From assembly GCA_944324795.1 (NCBI GenBank), contig CALUXR010000007.1, forward strand, positions 1-64,000: a stretch of DNA of 64,000 bases, given 5' to 3'. Made by a program: the position numbers and the translations under genes. Below the pieces are notes generated by a model. The model did no database searches. It saw only the letters and a program-made list of their open reading frames with translations, and was not told the origin of the DNA. This stretch comes from an uncultured Acholeplasmatales bacterium (GTDB lineage Bacteria > Bacillota_I > Bacilli_A > Acholeplasmatales > Anaeroplasmataceae). This document shows positions 35,801-44,647 of the stretch, piece by piece; positions within the stretch are counted from its first letter, which is position 1; each line of letters begins with the position of its first letter.

Positions 35801-38800
35801 TAGTGGAGCTGGGACAGTTCCTTATTATGAAAGATTAGATATCGACCCTATTGATTTAAATTTAGTAAATAATAGAGAATATAATTTCACAATGCAAGCT
35901 TATTGTGATTATGGTGATGGTGAATTAGTTTTACCTGTTAATAATGTTAGAAATAATTATTCATTTGATTTTACAATGGATGAAGAAGCTCCTATTATTT
36001 TAGGTGCTGAATATGAAAAAACATATGATAAAACAGAGAAAAAAGATAGATATTATGTAACATTAACTGTATCTGATAATCAATATGTTCAATCTATTAC
36101 ACCAATTGTATTTACTGAAGATGGTTCAAGTTATACAAGTTTATCACAATATCCAAATCCTGTATATGGCGATAAAGGTGAAAAAACAACAGTTAAGATT
36201 GAAATAACTGATTATATGGAAAGTTTATATTTCGATGATATTAGTACAGATACTTTAGGTTTTGTAATTGATGACTATGCTTTAAATTCTAATATTTATT
36301 TATGTTCTTTACCTGGTACTAAAGGTGATTTAAAATTCACAGCTGATGGTAGCGTTGATGGTGCTAATAAATCACAACAATTAATTAGTGCTGGTGAAGT
36401 TGTTGATTTAAAAGAATATTTAACTTCTACAGATTTAGCAATTTCTATTGGTAAAGATTATTTATCTTATTTAGAATGGTCTTCATCTAATCCTGAAGTA
36501 GCTATTGTTGACCAAGGTGAAGTTATTGGTTTAAAACCAGGTACAGCTACAATTTCTGTAGCAAGTCCTACATATAATTATGCTGGGGCTACAATTACAG
36601 TTAGAGTTAGTGGTACAAGTACGGAAGCAGTAGATAATGCAAAACTTGAAAGTCTTGAATTTATTTATTTTGATGTTGTTAAAGGACATCCGGCAGCTGG
36701 TGAAGCTAATGTTCTTGGTAATGAAGAAGATAGAACCTTTATTTCTGCCTTACCACAAACTAATGTTGGCCCAAGTATTTCAATATATCCTGGGGAACAA
36801 ATTAAATTAACTTATAATATTGAACCTTGGTATTTACCAGAAGAAAGATATGAACTAACTTATAGTAGTTCAAATCAAAGAGTAGCTACAGTTAGCGAAG
36901 ATGGTATTGTTTCTACTTTAAGTGAAGGTTCAACAACGATTACTTTAAATATTAAAGTTGATGGCAAACAATCTAATATTGCTGCTCGTTTAGTAGTAAA
37001 TGTTAAAGATCCATTTGTTATAGAAAATAGAATATTAAATTATTATAAAGGTGTAGGTGGCGAAGTTATTATTCCTGATGATGAAGGTTTAATGCAAATA
37101 GCTCCATATGCGTTCTCTTTATATGATATTGATTATGATATTCCTGTAACAGAAGATGACTTAGATGCTAATAAAGTCCCACAAACAAATGATACTATTA
37201 CTAAAGTTGTGATACCTGAAGGTGTTACAACAATTGGTAAGATGGCTTTTGCGAGTCTTACTAATTTAGAAGAAGTAGTATTACCTGAATCTTGTACAAC
37301 AATTGAAGAAATGGCTTTCTTTAATTGCCCTAGATTAAAGAAAATTAATTTAGAAAATGTCACAACTATTGAATATGAAGCATTTAAAGGATGTATTAAT
37401 CTTGAATCTATCGATTTATCAGAAATATATTCAATTTCTTATAATGCTTTTGAAGGTTGTAATTCATTAACAACAGTTGATATTTCTAGTTTAAGATCTG
37501 GCGGTAAAGAAGTATTTAAGAACTGTTTAGCTCTTGAAAGTATTGTTATGGCTGATCAAACTAAACTTACAAATGGTATGTTTAGTGGTTGTGAAGTTTT
37601 AAATAATGTAACAATTGGTCAAACTATCATTCCTGAAAATTGTTTTGCTGGATGTGTTGGTTTAACTAATTTAACATTTAAAAATGATGTTGTTTATATT
37701 GGTACTAATGCATTTAGTAATTCTGGAGTAACAAATATTATATTTAATGGTGGAGTTGAATATATTTACGCTAATGCTTTTAGTAATTGTTCTAATTTAG
37801 AAACATTTAATCTTCCTAATTCTAATGTTTCTTTAGGCGATGAAGTATTTAGTGGATGTTCAAAATTAACTACCTTAGTATTTGCTGAATTAACTAATAT
37901 TACAAATATTGGTTTAGATTGCTTTGCTGGTACTAATTTAACAAACTTTGTAATAGATGGTAATAGCAATTATAGTGTTGATGATGTAAATAAGGGTATT
38001 TTATATGATGCTAATAAGACAAAAATATTATTTGTCGCTCCAAAAGCTAATATTGGTGAATATACAGTGCCTGAAACAATAACTGAAATTGCAAGTGGTG
38101 CATTTAGTAATAATAGTACAATCACTTCATTGACTATTACTAATCCAAATACAATAATTGGTGCTAATGCATTTAATAATTGTTCAAATTTAACAACAGT
38201 TAATTTACCAGAAAATAATAATATTATAATTTCTGAATATGCATTCTATAATGATTCTAAATTAACAACAGTTTCAAATTTAGATCAAGTTAAAGAAATT
38301 GCCTCATATGCATTTGCTAATGCATCATTAACTGATATTGCAATTAATGTAAATGTAGCAGATTATGCTTTTAGCAACAATGATTTAACTAATTTAAATA
38401 TAGGTGATAACGTTGTATTAGGAAATCATGCTTTTAGCAATAATAGTCTTTTAACTACAGTAAATTTAGGTACTAATGTTACAATTGGTGATTATGCATT
38501 TAATGAATGTAGTAATTTAACAACTATCGATTTAACTAATGTTACTAGTAAGATTGGTAATTATGCTTTCTACAAAAATAGTAGATTAGCAAATGTTGAA
38601 TTAAATAATGCAACTGAAATCGGTGACTATGCTTTTGCGGAATGCTCTAAATTAACTACACTTACAATGCAAGCTGTAGAAAAAATTGGTAAATATGCAT
38701 TCTCTAGATTAGATGAAACAGCAATTCCAACAGCTATTGTTAATTTAGTTTTACCAGAAACACTAAAAGAAATTGGTGAAGGTGCTTTTGCTAATTTAAT

Positions 38801-40385
38801 GGATTTAGAAACAGTAGAATTTGCTGAAGGTATAGAATCATTAGGCAATAAAGCTTTCTATGGTACTCGTAAACTTACTAGTGTTAACTTACCTACAACT
38901 TTAAAAACTATTGGTGATGAAGCATTTAGTGGTTGTTCAAGACTTGCAACAATCAATTTAGAAAATGTAGAAACAATTGGAAGAAATGCTTTCTTAAGTA
39001 ATACATATCTTAGAAGTATTGATTTAGCTAGTGCTAAGACTATTAATTATGGTGCTTTTGCATCTTGTAGTGCATTAAGTGAAATTAAAAATACTAATTT
39101 AGTTGAATATATTGGTGATTATGCTTTCCAAAATGCTAAAATAGAAACTATTGATTTACCAAAACTTTCATATCTTGGTTCAGCTGCTTTCTCTAATAGT
39201 ACTAATTTAAAAGAATTTACATTGACATCTAATATTACTTATGTTGGTAATAATGTGTTCTATGGTTCAAATGCTTTAGCTGAAATCAATTATGTAAAAG
39301 ATGGCAAAAAAGTTAAAGATGGCGCAATTAATAGTTATGCATTATTAGATAATGGTGTATTATATACTCATTTAGCTAATGGAGATTTAACATTAAGTCA
39401 AATTCCAGCTGCTTTAAATGTTGAAACATATCAAGTTATTGATGATACAAAAGGTATTAATCCTTATGCTGGCAATATGAATAAAAATATTAAACATTTA
39501 ATATTCCCAGATACATTAACATCAATTTCTAATTTTGCTTTCTATGGTTATACAAGTTTAGAAAGTGTCGAATTTAGATCATTTGAAGCCCCAACTCTTG
39601 AAAGTTTTGTTATTGAAAATAATGATTTAGAATATACTGATCCAGGTTATGAATATTTCCATTATGGAACACCTATATTCACATCTCCATATGCTTATTA
39701 TCAATTTATAGATAGAGTTGGTAGAGTTGAAACTATTAAATTAATTTTACCAGCAAATGATGGTTTAATTGGTTATGATACATTCATTTATGAAGGCTAC
39801 TTTGGTGATGCTAGTGAAGCTGAAAGAAGTGATTATGTTGCTAAAGATAATAATACATTAGCTTTTATTGATAGTGTAGGTAAATTACCTGAATTTGATT
39901 CTATTACTATTGATGATGAAGAAGTCATTCTAGCAGCTGTTCAAGCTTTAAATGCTCTATCACAAGATTTAACTCAATTTGGTTATACAGCAGAACAAGT
40001 TGAAGAAATGAAAAATCAAGTTCAAAATGCTAGATATCGTTTATATGAATTATTAAGAGCTGAAGCTAGTCAAGAAGTTAGAGATATTCAAACAGCTTTA
40101 GATAATTTAGATACAACATTTAAATTAGAAGATTTATCAAAATTAGCTGATTTAGCAGCAAGAATGAATTCACTATCTAGAGATGAGAGAAATATATTAG
40201 ATTTAAGAAATTATGACGAACTAGTTGCATCATATAATGAATATTTAGCAACAGTAAATGAAGATATAGCAGTTGTTGATAAGATAACAGAAAACGGTTA
40301 TGCTTATGGTTTAGTTACAGCTTTAGTAGCCGCAACAGGTATGCTTGGCATCTCTCTTGCAGTAATATTTAAGGCTTTATTATAG
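32862..40385 (+). CDS. Giant subtilisin-like surface protease with leucine-rich repeats
   Basis: The 2507-residue protein has GGAGG before ATG 32862. A signal region (ATCASC, a likely but ambiguous lipobox at Cys20/Cys23) is followed by an I9-type propeptide (about 60-175). The S8 catalytic domain has Asp220 (AILDSGFD), His295 (NHGTHVAG) and Ser629 (SGTSMAC); a PA domain (about 500-570) sits between His and Ser, as in lactocepin/C5a peptidase. Fn3-like modules and two Big_2 Ig-like domains (SSSNPEVAIV; SSSNQRVATV) follow. About 30 BspA-type LRR_5 repeats of the form xxAFxxCxxLxxVxLP span about residues 1440-2240. The end is a helical stretch and a single membrane helix (about 2480-2504). It likely degrades extracellular proteins for the adjacent peptide transporter. 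The triad is complete. Confidence 0.93.
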   Translation: MKVFIKRILGILGLGIIATCASCAKDNSNTDSNTSDVIKEDVPLLLTNAEVSQESRLNMMKANAIKENNGYLDSDEISVVIELEEDSLIDEYTNVYSTKYKTVAEYAASPEGEKKATAILEDQNNLLKSLQAKGYLEDVLYQYSTVLNGIAIKTTYGNLEKINKLHNVASTYISETYNAPQSVDVTEDAVTNVVDVYETGIFNSSSVEYDGDGTSVAILDSGFDISHEVFQDKENSYPTTLAIDREKVDSILSQTVAAKHSSSLIVDDLYKNDKVPFAYDYADFDFDVEPTLSNHGTHVAGIIGGYYNGQIETIDNSTYSNFIGVAPRAQLVLMKVFSDLTDGADTEDLLAALEDATLLGVDAINMSLGTSCGFSREYDDEVLNKVYDDINNSGISLVVAASNSFSSGFGGEDANTNKVTNPESSTVGSPSSYYGSLAVASISGTKSDYIVGPDNYVFFYEESSSNASGNYPNNFYDDLGINGREEIEYVTVPGYGIRSNYNGLNVKGKIALVKRGSNSFEEKCAIAQDEGARGIIIYNNVPGDITMSTGKVTDFPAISITKDDGDVLAKNRTGVLTFDSSYEAGPFMSDFSSWGPTSDLKLKPEITAHGGNIVSAVPGGGYDKMSGTSMACPNMTGVVILIRQYLKEKYPEKSAKEISDLAYQLLMSTATIALNEEGNPYSPRKQGAGLASLSEAVTTYAYLKVKNNPGYGLADGERPKLELGDDKDRTGVYKMTFMVVNTSNEALSYNIEVDGMTESVSVTDPDYVSEMSYMLDGSLKVDSITGGSVSGNTITVNPDAEATVTITYTLSGADKKYLNDSFPYGMYIEGFVKLLPTSDNNEIALNAPFLAFYGDWTEAPIFDKTFYEVESEAYDNSIDDDDKIKADYYATVPFGTYFHSYVISLGTYVYNMDLTQFNQIPAREDHIVISSNEGTINGINGIYTGLLRNVAMMEYKITDKTTGEVIYTFKDYNCNKAFSNSGAGTVPYYERLDIDPIDLNLVNNREYNFTMQAYCDYGDGELVLPVNNVRNNYSFDFTMDEEAPIILGAEYEKTYDKTEKKDRYYVTLTVSDNQYVQSITPIVFTEDGSSYTSLSQYPNPVYGDKGEKTTVKIEITDYMESLYFDDISTDTLGFVIDDYALNSNIYLCSLPGTKGDLKFTADGSVDGANKSQQLISAGEVVDLKEYLTSTDLAISIGKDYLSYLEWSSSNPEVAIVDQGEVIGLKPGTATISVASPTYNYAGATITVRVSGTSTEAVDNAKLESLEFIYFDVVKGHPAAGEANVLGNEEDRTFISALPQTNVGPSISIYPGEQIKLTYNIEPWYLPEERYELTYSSSNQRVATVSEDGIVSTLSEGSTTITLNIKVDGKQSNIAARLVVNVKDPFVIENRILNYYKGVGGEVIIPDDEGLMQIAPYAFSLYDIDYDIPVTEDDLDANKVPQTNDTITKVVIPEGVTTIGKMAFASLTNLEEVVLPESCTTIEEMAFFNCPRLKKINLENVTTIEYEAFKGCINLESIDLSEIYSISYNAFEGCNSLTTVDISSLRSGGKEVFKNCLALESIVMADQTKLTNGMFSGCEVLNNVTIGQTIIPENCFAGCVGLTNLTFKNDVVYIGTNAFSNSGVTNIIFNGGVEYIYANAFSNCSNLETFNLPNSNVSLGDEVFSGCSKLTTLVFAELTNITNIGLDCFAGTNLTNFVIDGNSNYSVDDVNKGILYDANKTKILFVAPKANIGEYTVPETITEIASGAFSNNSTITSLTITNPNTIIGANAFNNCSNLTTVNLPENNNIIISEYAFYNDSKLTTVSNLDQVKEIASYAFANASLTDIAINVNVADYAFSNNDLTNLNIGDNVVLGNHAFSNNSLLTTVNLGTNVTIGDYAFNECSNLTTIDLTNVTSKIGNYAFYKNSRLANVELNNATEIGDYAFAECSKLTTLTMQAVEKIGKYAFSRLDETAIPTAIVNLVLPETLKEIGEGAFANLMDLETVEFAEGIESLGNKAFYGTRKLTSVNLPTTLKTIGDEAFSGCSRLATINLENVETIGRNAFLSNTYLRSIDLASAKTINYGAFASCSALSEIKNTNLVEYIGDYAFQNAKIETIDLPKLSYLGSAAFSNSTNLKEFTLTSNITYVGNNVFYGSNALAEINYVKDGKKVKDGAINSYALLDNGVLYTHLANGDLTLSQIPAALNVETYQVIDDTKGINPYAGNMNKNIKHLIFPDTLTSISNFAFYGYTSLESVEFRSFEAPTLESFVIENNDLEYTDPGYEYFHYGTPIFTSPYAYYQFIDRVGRVETIKLILPANDGLIGYDTFIYEGYFGDASEAERSDYVAKDNNTLAFIDSVGKLPEFDSITIDDEEVILAAVQALNALSQDLTQFGYTAEQVEEMKNQVQNARYRLYELLRAEASQEVRDIQTALDNLDTTFKLEDLSKLADLAARMNSLSRDERNILDLRNYDELVASYNEYLATVNEDIAVVDKITENGYAYGLVTALVAATGMLGISLAVIFKALL

Positions 40386-40396
40386 GAGAAGTAGTT

Positions 40397-41071
40397 ATGG
40401 AAAATAAAAATGAAATAATTGAAAACGAAAATCTAAATACTAATAATACTGCAAATAATGATTCAAAAAAATCAAAGAAAAAATTAATTATTATAATTTC
40501 TTCAATAGTTGCAGGTTTAGCTATAATCGCGGCTATAGTAGTATTAGTAGTTATGCTTAATAAAAATAACTTATCGCCAGAAGAAAAGTTTAATAATATG
40601 ATTAGTGAAATTAATACTAATTTAAAAGATTCTACTAATATTAAATATAGTTCAACATTTAAAGATGGTGATGTTGTTGTAGCTGAGATAGAACGTGAAG
40701 TTATGGTTTCTAAAAATACTGAAAATGACACAGTTAATCTTACAGTTTCAACTACTGAAAATAAACTTGGTTCAAGTTTTATATTAGAAAGTTCTAATTA
40801 TACTACTTATTATGATGGAAAATTACCAGAAAAACTATTTAATTATAATTTTGCTTATGGTTCATTTAGTAAAATTGAAGTAAGTGATACATCTATTAGT
40901 GGTGTTGTTAAAAATAGTGAAGTTAGTAATGTTTTAAATACAACCGTTAATAATTCTAGTGATCTAGAGGTTATTATTAACTATGAAGATGGTAAAATTA
41001 CAAGTTTTACATTCACATATACTTCAACAAATAATAAAAATGTTGTTATAACAGCAAATTATACATATTAA
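40397..41071 (+). CDS. Membrane-anchored extracellular protein
   Basis: The 224-residue product has an Asn/Glu-rich cytoplasmic N-terminus of about 29 residues (NNTANNDSKKSKKK), one membrane helix (about 29-54) and an extracellular domain of about 165 residues, beta-rich with Ser/Thr/Asn. No cysteines or enzyme motif are visible. It follows the protease gene by 11 bases with GGAGAAG upstream of ATG 40397 and precedes a strong terminator. It is probably the last gene of the transporter-protease unit. Function not recognised. Confidence 0.75.
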   Translation: MENKNEIIENENLNTNNTANNDSKKSKKKLIIIISSIVAGLAIIAAIVVLVVMLNKNNLSPEEKFNNMISEINTNLKDSTNIKYSSTFKDGDVVVAEIEREVMVSKNTENDTVNLTVSTTENKLGSSFILESSNYTTYYDGKLPEKLFNYNFAYGSFSKIEVSDTSISGVVKNSEVSNVLNTTVNNSSDLEVIINYEDGKITSFTFTYTSTNNKNVVITANYTY

Positions 41072-41078
41072 TAAAATC

Positions 41079-41104
41079 GAGGTACAGTTGTACCTCTTTT
41101 TTTT
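41079..41104 (+). terminator. Intrinsic terminator of the opp/protease unit
   Basis: An 8-base inverted repeat (41079-41086 with 41089-41096; realistically a 7-bp stem with a 4-base loop) runs into eight T residues (41097-41104). It ends plus-strand transcription just before the convergent minus-strand operon. Confidence 0.93.
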
Positions 41105-41108
41105 GCGT

Positions 41109-41133
41109 AAAAAAAGGAGATTTAATCTCCTTT
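41109..41133 (-). terminator. Intrinsic terminator of the minus-strand esterase/EF-G-like pair
   Basis: On the minus strand GGAGATT...AATCTCC (41116-41130), extended by A/T pairs, is followed by a run of seven T (the A residues at 41109-41115). The stem overlaps the stop of the esterase-like gene. It faces the plus-strand terminator at 41079. Confidence 0.9.
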
Positions 41134-41857
41134 ATTTCGCTTTATTAAGGTCTTTTTTAACCTTTTTTATAAATAAATCTAGATAATTACGCCAAGATAT
41201 CTCATCATGACAACCTAGAGGATCAACATATAACTTAGCTTTAGCTTTATTTTTCTTACATTTATTATAATACCAAGCACTAGAAGCAACATAGTCATTA
41301 GCATTATAAATACCATCAGAAAATTCTTTAGCACCAACAGCAATAAAATTATATGTTTTTTTAGTTAAATTTAGATATTTTTCAAGCTCATCATAACCTA
41401 AAAAATAGGCACTAGAAAAGAATGCTATAGCATCAAAATATTTAGCAAGTTCAAATGCTGTTAAGCAAGCTAAACTTGAAGTTATTAAATAGCGTTTAGT
41501 TATTTTATATTTTTCTTCTAAAACAGTTATTAAATTATTAAAATCATTAATAAATGCTTTATAAAAATTTAAATCATTATAAATATTATGTTTTTCTAAA
41601 CTAATAGGACTATACATAGAATAGCGCCTTTCATCATTAGGACTATAAATAGCTATAGCTATATATGATGATTTTAATTTATTTAAACATTTTTTTGCTT
41701 TTAGACTTTTATGATATGAACTAAGTTTATCTTTAAAAGCATTTTGGCCATCTAAGAAATAGAAAGCAGTAGAAATAGGACCATTATTTTTATTTTTAAT
41801 GATATCTATTTCATAATAATAATCTAAATAACTAGATTTAATTTTAATTGTTTTCAT
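41132..41857 (-). CDS. Degenerate EstD/esterase-family alpha/beta hydrolase
   Basis: A 241-residue soluble protein with the layout of the putative esterase family (Fes/YieL-like): an early strand with YFLDGQNAF (about 33-41), a region matching the nucleophile elbow and a late His in GCHDEISWRNYL (His217), which matches the family's GxH....WR..L. The elbow reads ITSSLACL, so the expected GxSxGG has lost all three glycines while a Ser (Ser128) remains. The protein may be a weak hydrolase, or one that no longer catalyses. The gene starts at the base where the EF-G-like gene ends (shared A), so the two are co-transcribed and under the same cre site. Confidence 0.75.
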   Translation of the reverse strand: MKTIKIKSSYLDYYYEIDIIKNKNNGPISTAFYFLDGQNAFKDKLSSYHKSLKAKKCLNKLKSSYIAIAIYSPNDERRYSMYSPISLEKHNIYNDLNFYKAFINDFNNLITVLEEKYKITKRYLITSSLACLTAFELAKYFDAIAFFSSAYFLGYDELEKYLNLTKKTYNFIAVGAKEFSDGIYNANDYVASSAWYYNKCKKNKAKAKLYVDPLGCHDEISWRNYLDLFIKKVKKDLNKAK

Positions 41858-43911
41858 TAATTCAATTTATTTTGTTCTATGACTTTATCTTTAAGATAAG
41901 CAGGAACTTCCTCATAATCTAAGAATTCACGATTAAAATAGGCACTAGATTGAGTTATAGCTTTTAATTCTTGAGCATAGTTTAAGATTTCAGCTTCAGG
42001 TACACTTGCTACTATTTCTTGATTACCTTCACCTTGATCATTCATTTCTAGCACTTTACCACGTTTTTGATTTAAATCTGACAAAACATCACCAACGTAC
42101 TGATTATTAACATTAACTTTTATCTTATATATTGGTTCTAAAATGATTGGATTTGCTTTCATATAGGCGTCTTTAAATGCTAAAATAGCTGCCATTTTAA
42201 AGGCCATTTCATTTGAATCTACGCTATGATATTTACCATCTAAAAGTGTAGCTTTAACATTAATTACAGGGAAACCAGCAAGCAAACCTTGTTGTAAGGC
42301 TTCAAGGAATCCTTTTTCTACGGCTGGGAAGTAATTTTTAGGAACAGCACCACCAAAAACTTCTTCAGTAAAATGGGTATGATCGCTTGGACTAAATCTC
42401 ATTTGAACAACACCATAATAACCAGCACCACCACTTTGTTTAATATATCTACCATCACCAATGGCTTCTTTAGTTATAGTTTCACGATATACAATTTTTG
42501 GCTCTTCGGTTTTAACATCTACTTTATAGACATTTTTCATTTTTTCTAAGATATAATTTAGATGTGATAAACCAGCACCACCTAGAAGAAGTTGTTTCGT
42601 TTCTTGATTACGTTTAACTTCAACAGTTTGGTCTTCAATCATGATTTTTTGTAATACTTGTGATAATTTATCTTCATCGGCTTTGTTTTTAGGTACTAAA
42701 GCTAAAAAGATTACAGCTGTAGGATATTTTACAGGTTTATAAGTTACAACATTTTTAGGTGAAGACAAAGTATAACCTGATATAACATTACTCAATTTTG
42801 TGGTTGCGGCAATATCGCCAGCATGAACTTCAGTGATTGGGATTTGGGTTTTACCTTGCATTTGGAATAAAGTTGTGATCTTTTCAATTTTACCAGTTTG
42901 GGAACAAATTATATCATCACCAACTTTTAAAACACCTGAATTAACTTTAAAAATATTAATTATACCAGCATATGGATCAACAATAGTTTTAAATACATAA
43001 GCTGAGAATGGCTCATTATCATTAGTTTTACGTTCTTCAGTTTTACCATCAGCAGTTTCAACTAAATAAGGCTTTAAATCGCTTGGAGATGGAAGATAAT
43101 CTACCATCATACTTAAAAGTGTGTGAATGCCGATGTTCTTAGTCGCAGAACCAACAATAACCGGAATCAATTCACCATTTAAAACACCATCTCTTAAACC
43201 TTTATGAATTTCATCTCTAGTTAATTCTTCACCAGCAAAGAATTTTTCAAGAAGTTCTTCATTTGTAGAGGCAACTGCTTCACAAATAGTATTATGTAAT
43301 TCATAGACTTTAGCTCTTTTATCTGGATATATTTCATCATCAACACATTCAACACCATTATATTTACGAGCTTTTAAATCAACAACATTAACAAAGCCAT
43401 CAAAATCACTTTCATGACCTATTGGATAAGTAAAAGGTACTGCATTTTTACCAAGCTTTGTTCTAATATCATTTAAAATGTTTTCAAAATTGATATTTTC
43501 TTTATCCATTTTATTAACATAAATGATTGTTGGAATATTACGTCTCCTTAAAGTACGCCAATGTTTAATTGTTCCAACTTGAACACCGCTTGAAGCATCT
43601 ATAACTAGAATTGCCCCTTTAACAAGTCTTGTAACACTTAAAATTTCACCAACAAAATCATCATTACCTGGTAAATCAATTAAATTAATTTTATGTTCGT
43701 TATAATAAACAGGAACAACACTCGCATTAATAGAAGAACCACGCGCTTTTTCTTCATCAGAATAATCAGAAATAGTATTTTTCTTTTCTATTTCTCCTTT
43801 TTGTTTAATTAAGTTTGTAGCGTAAGCAAAAGCCTCTACTAATGTAGTTTTTCCACTTCCTAAATGGCCTAAAATGGCCACGTCTCTGATATTGTCTGCA
43901 TTATATATCAT
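41857..43911 (-). CDS. EF-G-like translational GTPase (EF-G2 type)
   Basis: The 684-residue protein has all five EF-G domains. G1 is GHLGSGKTT (15-23), G3 is DLPGNDDF (79-86), G4 is NKMD (133-136). Domain IV has the GGAGYYGVVQMRFSP segment and domain V is normal. It differs from canonical EF-G, whose G1 is AHIDAGKTT and whose G3 has DTPGHVDF: the His that activates water is Asn83 here. Switch I reads EEKARGSSIN. These are features of the EF-G-like paralogue family (EF-G2/FusA2), some members of which bind GTP but hydrolyse it poorly. It is unlikely to be the only EF-G of the cell. On the minus strand an extended -10 promoter and a perfect cre site precede it. AAGGT is upstream of ATG. Confidence 0.9.
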   Translation of the reverse strand: MIYNADNIRDVAILGHLGSGKTTLVEAFAYATNLIKQKGEIEKKNTISDYSDEEKARGSSINASVVPVYYNEHKINLIDLPGNDDFVGEILSVTRLVKGAILVIDASSGVQVGTIKHWRTLRRRNIPTIIYVNKMDKENINFENILNDIRTKLGKNAVPFTYPIGHESDFDGFVNVVDLKARKYNGVECVDDEIYPDKRAKVYELHNTICEAVASTNEELLEKFFAGEELTRDEIHKGLRDGVLNGELIPVIVGSATKNIGIHTLLSMMVDYLPSPSDLKPYLVETADGKTEERKTNDNEPFSAYVFKTIVDPYAGIINIFKVNSGVLKVGDDIICSQTGKIEKITTLFQMQGKTQIPITEVHAGDIAATTKLSNVISGYTLSSPKNVVTYKPVKYPTAVIFLALVPKNKADEDKLSQVLQKIMIEDQTVEVKRNQETKQLLLGGAGLSHLNYILEKMKNVYKVDVKTEEPKIVYRETITKEAIGDGRYIKQSGGAGYYGVVQMRFSPSDHTHFTEEVFGGAVPKNYFPAVEKGFLEALQQGLLAGFPVINVKATLLDGKYHSVDSNEMAFKMAAILAFKDAYMKANPIILEPIYKIKVNVNNQYVGDVLSDLNQKRGKVLEMNDQGEGNQEIVASVPEAEILNYAQELKAITQSSAYFNREFLDYEEVPAYLKDKVIEQNKLN

Positions 43912-43930
43912 ATATTATTACCTTCTTTCT

Positions 43931-43944
43931 TGTAAACGCTATCA
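43931..43944. promoter_or_regulatory. Perfect cre (CcpA) site in the leader of the EF-G-like gene
   Basis: TGTAAACGCTATCA matches the cre consensus TGWAANCGNTNWCA at every position. On the minus strand it lies just after the predicted start of transcription (about 43946) and 20 bases before the ATG. That position is typical of catabolite repression by roadblock. The site is judged from the sequence only. Confidence 0.7.
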
Positions 43945-43952
43945 TTAGTGCT

Positions 43953-43961
43953 ATTATATCA
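43953..43961 (-). promoter_or_regulatory. Extended -10 promoter of the EF-G-like gene
   Basis: Read on the minus strand, TGATATAAT is an extended -10. No good -35 is seen. The start of transcription would be near 43946, directly beside the cre site. Confidence 0.6.
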
Positions 43962-44012
43962 TATTGATATTTAAATATAAATAAAATTATTTTAATAATC
44001 ATATTTTTTTTG

Positions 44013-44018
44013 TATAAT
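44013..44018 (+). promoter_or_regulatory. -10 box of the PucR-like regulator gene
   Basis: A perfect TATAAT lies 26 bases before ATG 44044, with GAGAAGGTG as the ribosome binding site in between. The -35 region is only A/T-rich. The promoter diverges from that of the EF-G-like gene. Confidence 0.5.
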
Positions 44019-44043
44019 TTAATTGCTTTGAGAAGGTGATAGA

Positions 44044-44574
44044 ATGGAACATTTTATTTTAATCGATAAAAATAATAATCAAATTATTAAAGAAGTTAAA
44101 AATTTATTTAATATTAATAAAGAAAAAGAATTAGATAGTAGAATAATATTATATTTAAATGAGACACTTGATGATATAAAACATACTATTAAAGCTTTAA
44201 TAGATGATTTGATGACTTTAGATAAAATATATATTAGTGGTAGTAAATTAAATTTAAATAAAGAATTGGATTTAGTCTTAAAATATTTTGATAAATTAGA
44301 TAAAGGAATTAATTTAGCTCCTGATATTTTAAAAGTTAGTAATAATGAAGATGATTGCTTAAATATATTATTAGATAAGTATTATAATGACCATAATTTT
44401 TTAGAAATTTTAAATACTTATTTTAATAATAATTTAAATGTTGTTTCTTCAGCTAATAATTTATATATGCATCGTAATACTTTGCTTTATAAAATTAATA
44501 ATTTTTATGAACAAACAGGCTTTAATTTAAAACAATTTAAGGATTGTGCTCTATTATATATTTATTTACAATGA
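44044..44574 (+). CDS. PucR/CdaR-type helix-turn-helix regulator
   Basis: The 176-residue protein has an N-terminal domain of about 105 residues without recognisable motifs. The C-terminal part is a PucR-type HTH (HTH_30, about 112-176): YYNDHNFLEILNTYFNNN, VVSSANNLYMHRNTLLYKI, then a helix with FNLKQFKDCALLYIYL. The MHRNTLLYKI core is diagnostic. It is short compared with whole PucR or CdaR regulators (300-550 residues), lacking the usual sensory region. It precedes a sugar-type ABC ATPase gene by 73 bases, which carries its own cre-like site and -10. It may control that gene, but this is inference. The stop is TGA. Confidence 0.75.
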   Translation: MEHFILIDKNNNQIIKEVKNLFNINKEKELDSRIILYLNETLDDIKHTIKALIDDLMTLDKIYISGSKLNLNKELDLVLKYFDKLDKGINLAPDILKVSNNEDDCLNILLDKYYNDHNFLEILNTYFNNNLNVVSSANNLYMHRNTLLYKINNFYEQTGFNLKQFKDCALLYIYLQ

Positions 44575-44595
44575 TTTTTGTGCATATTGTCTATA

Positions 44596-44609
44596 TTATA
44601 GCGTTTTCA
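44596..44609. promoter_or_regulatory. cre-like site overlapping the ugpC-type promoter
   Basis: On the minus strand TGAAAACGCTATAA matches the cre consensus at all but one position. It lies eight bases before a perfect TATAAT (44617-44622), that is over the spacer and -35 region of the ABC ATPase promoter. CcpA binding here would repress. Confidence 0.6.
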
Positions 44610-44616
44610 TAAGTTG

Positions 44617-44622
44617 TATAAT
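44617..44622 (+). promoter_or_regulatory. -10 box of the ABC ATPase gene
   Basis: TATAAT is 26 bases before ATG 44648 and directly downstream of the cre-like site. AGGAGG (44637-44642) follows. Confidence 0.55.
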
Positions 44623-44647
44623 AAGCCTAGATTAATAGGAGGAAATT

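Noticed and set aside
37190-39600. DNA-level tandem repeat or recombination array
   Set aside because: The periodicity is explained by the LRR_5 protein repeats, and the DNA copies are too diverged to be a recent expansion.
41857-43911. Tetracycline-resistance ribosomal protection protein (TetM type)
   Set aside because: G1 and G3 (GHLGSGKTT, DLPGNDDF) match EF-G2-type paralogues, while TetM-type proteins keep DTPGHMDF. Nothing else suggests mobile resistance.
43931-43944. Possible sequence-specific operator for the divergent PucR-like gene
   Set aside because: The site matches the cre consensus fully and lies by the EF-G-like start, 80 bases from the other promoter, so CcpA is the simpler explanation.
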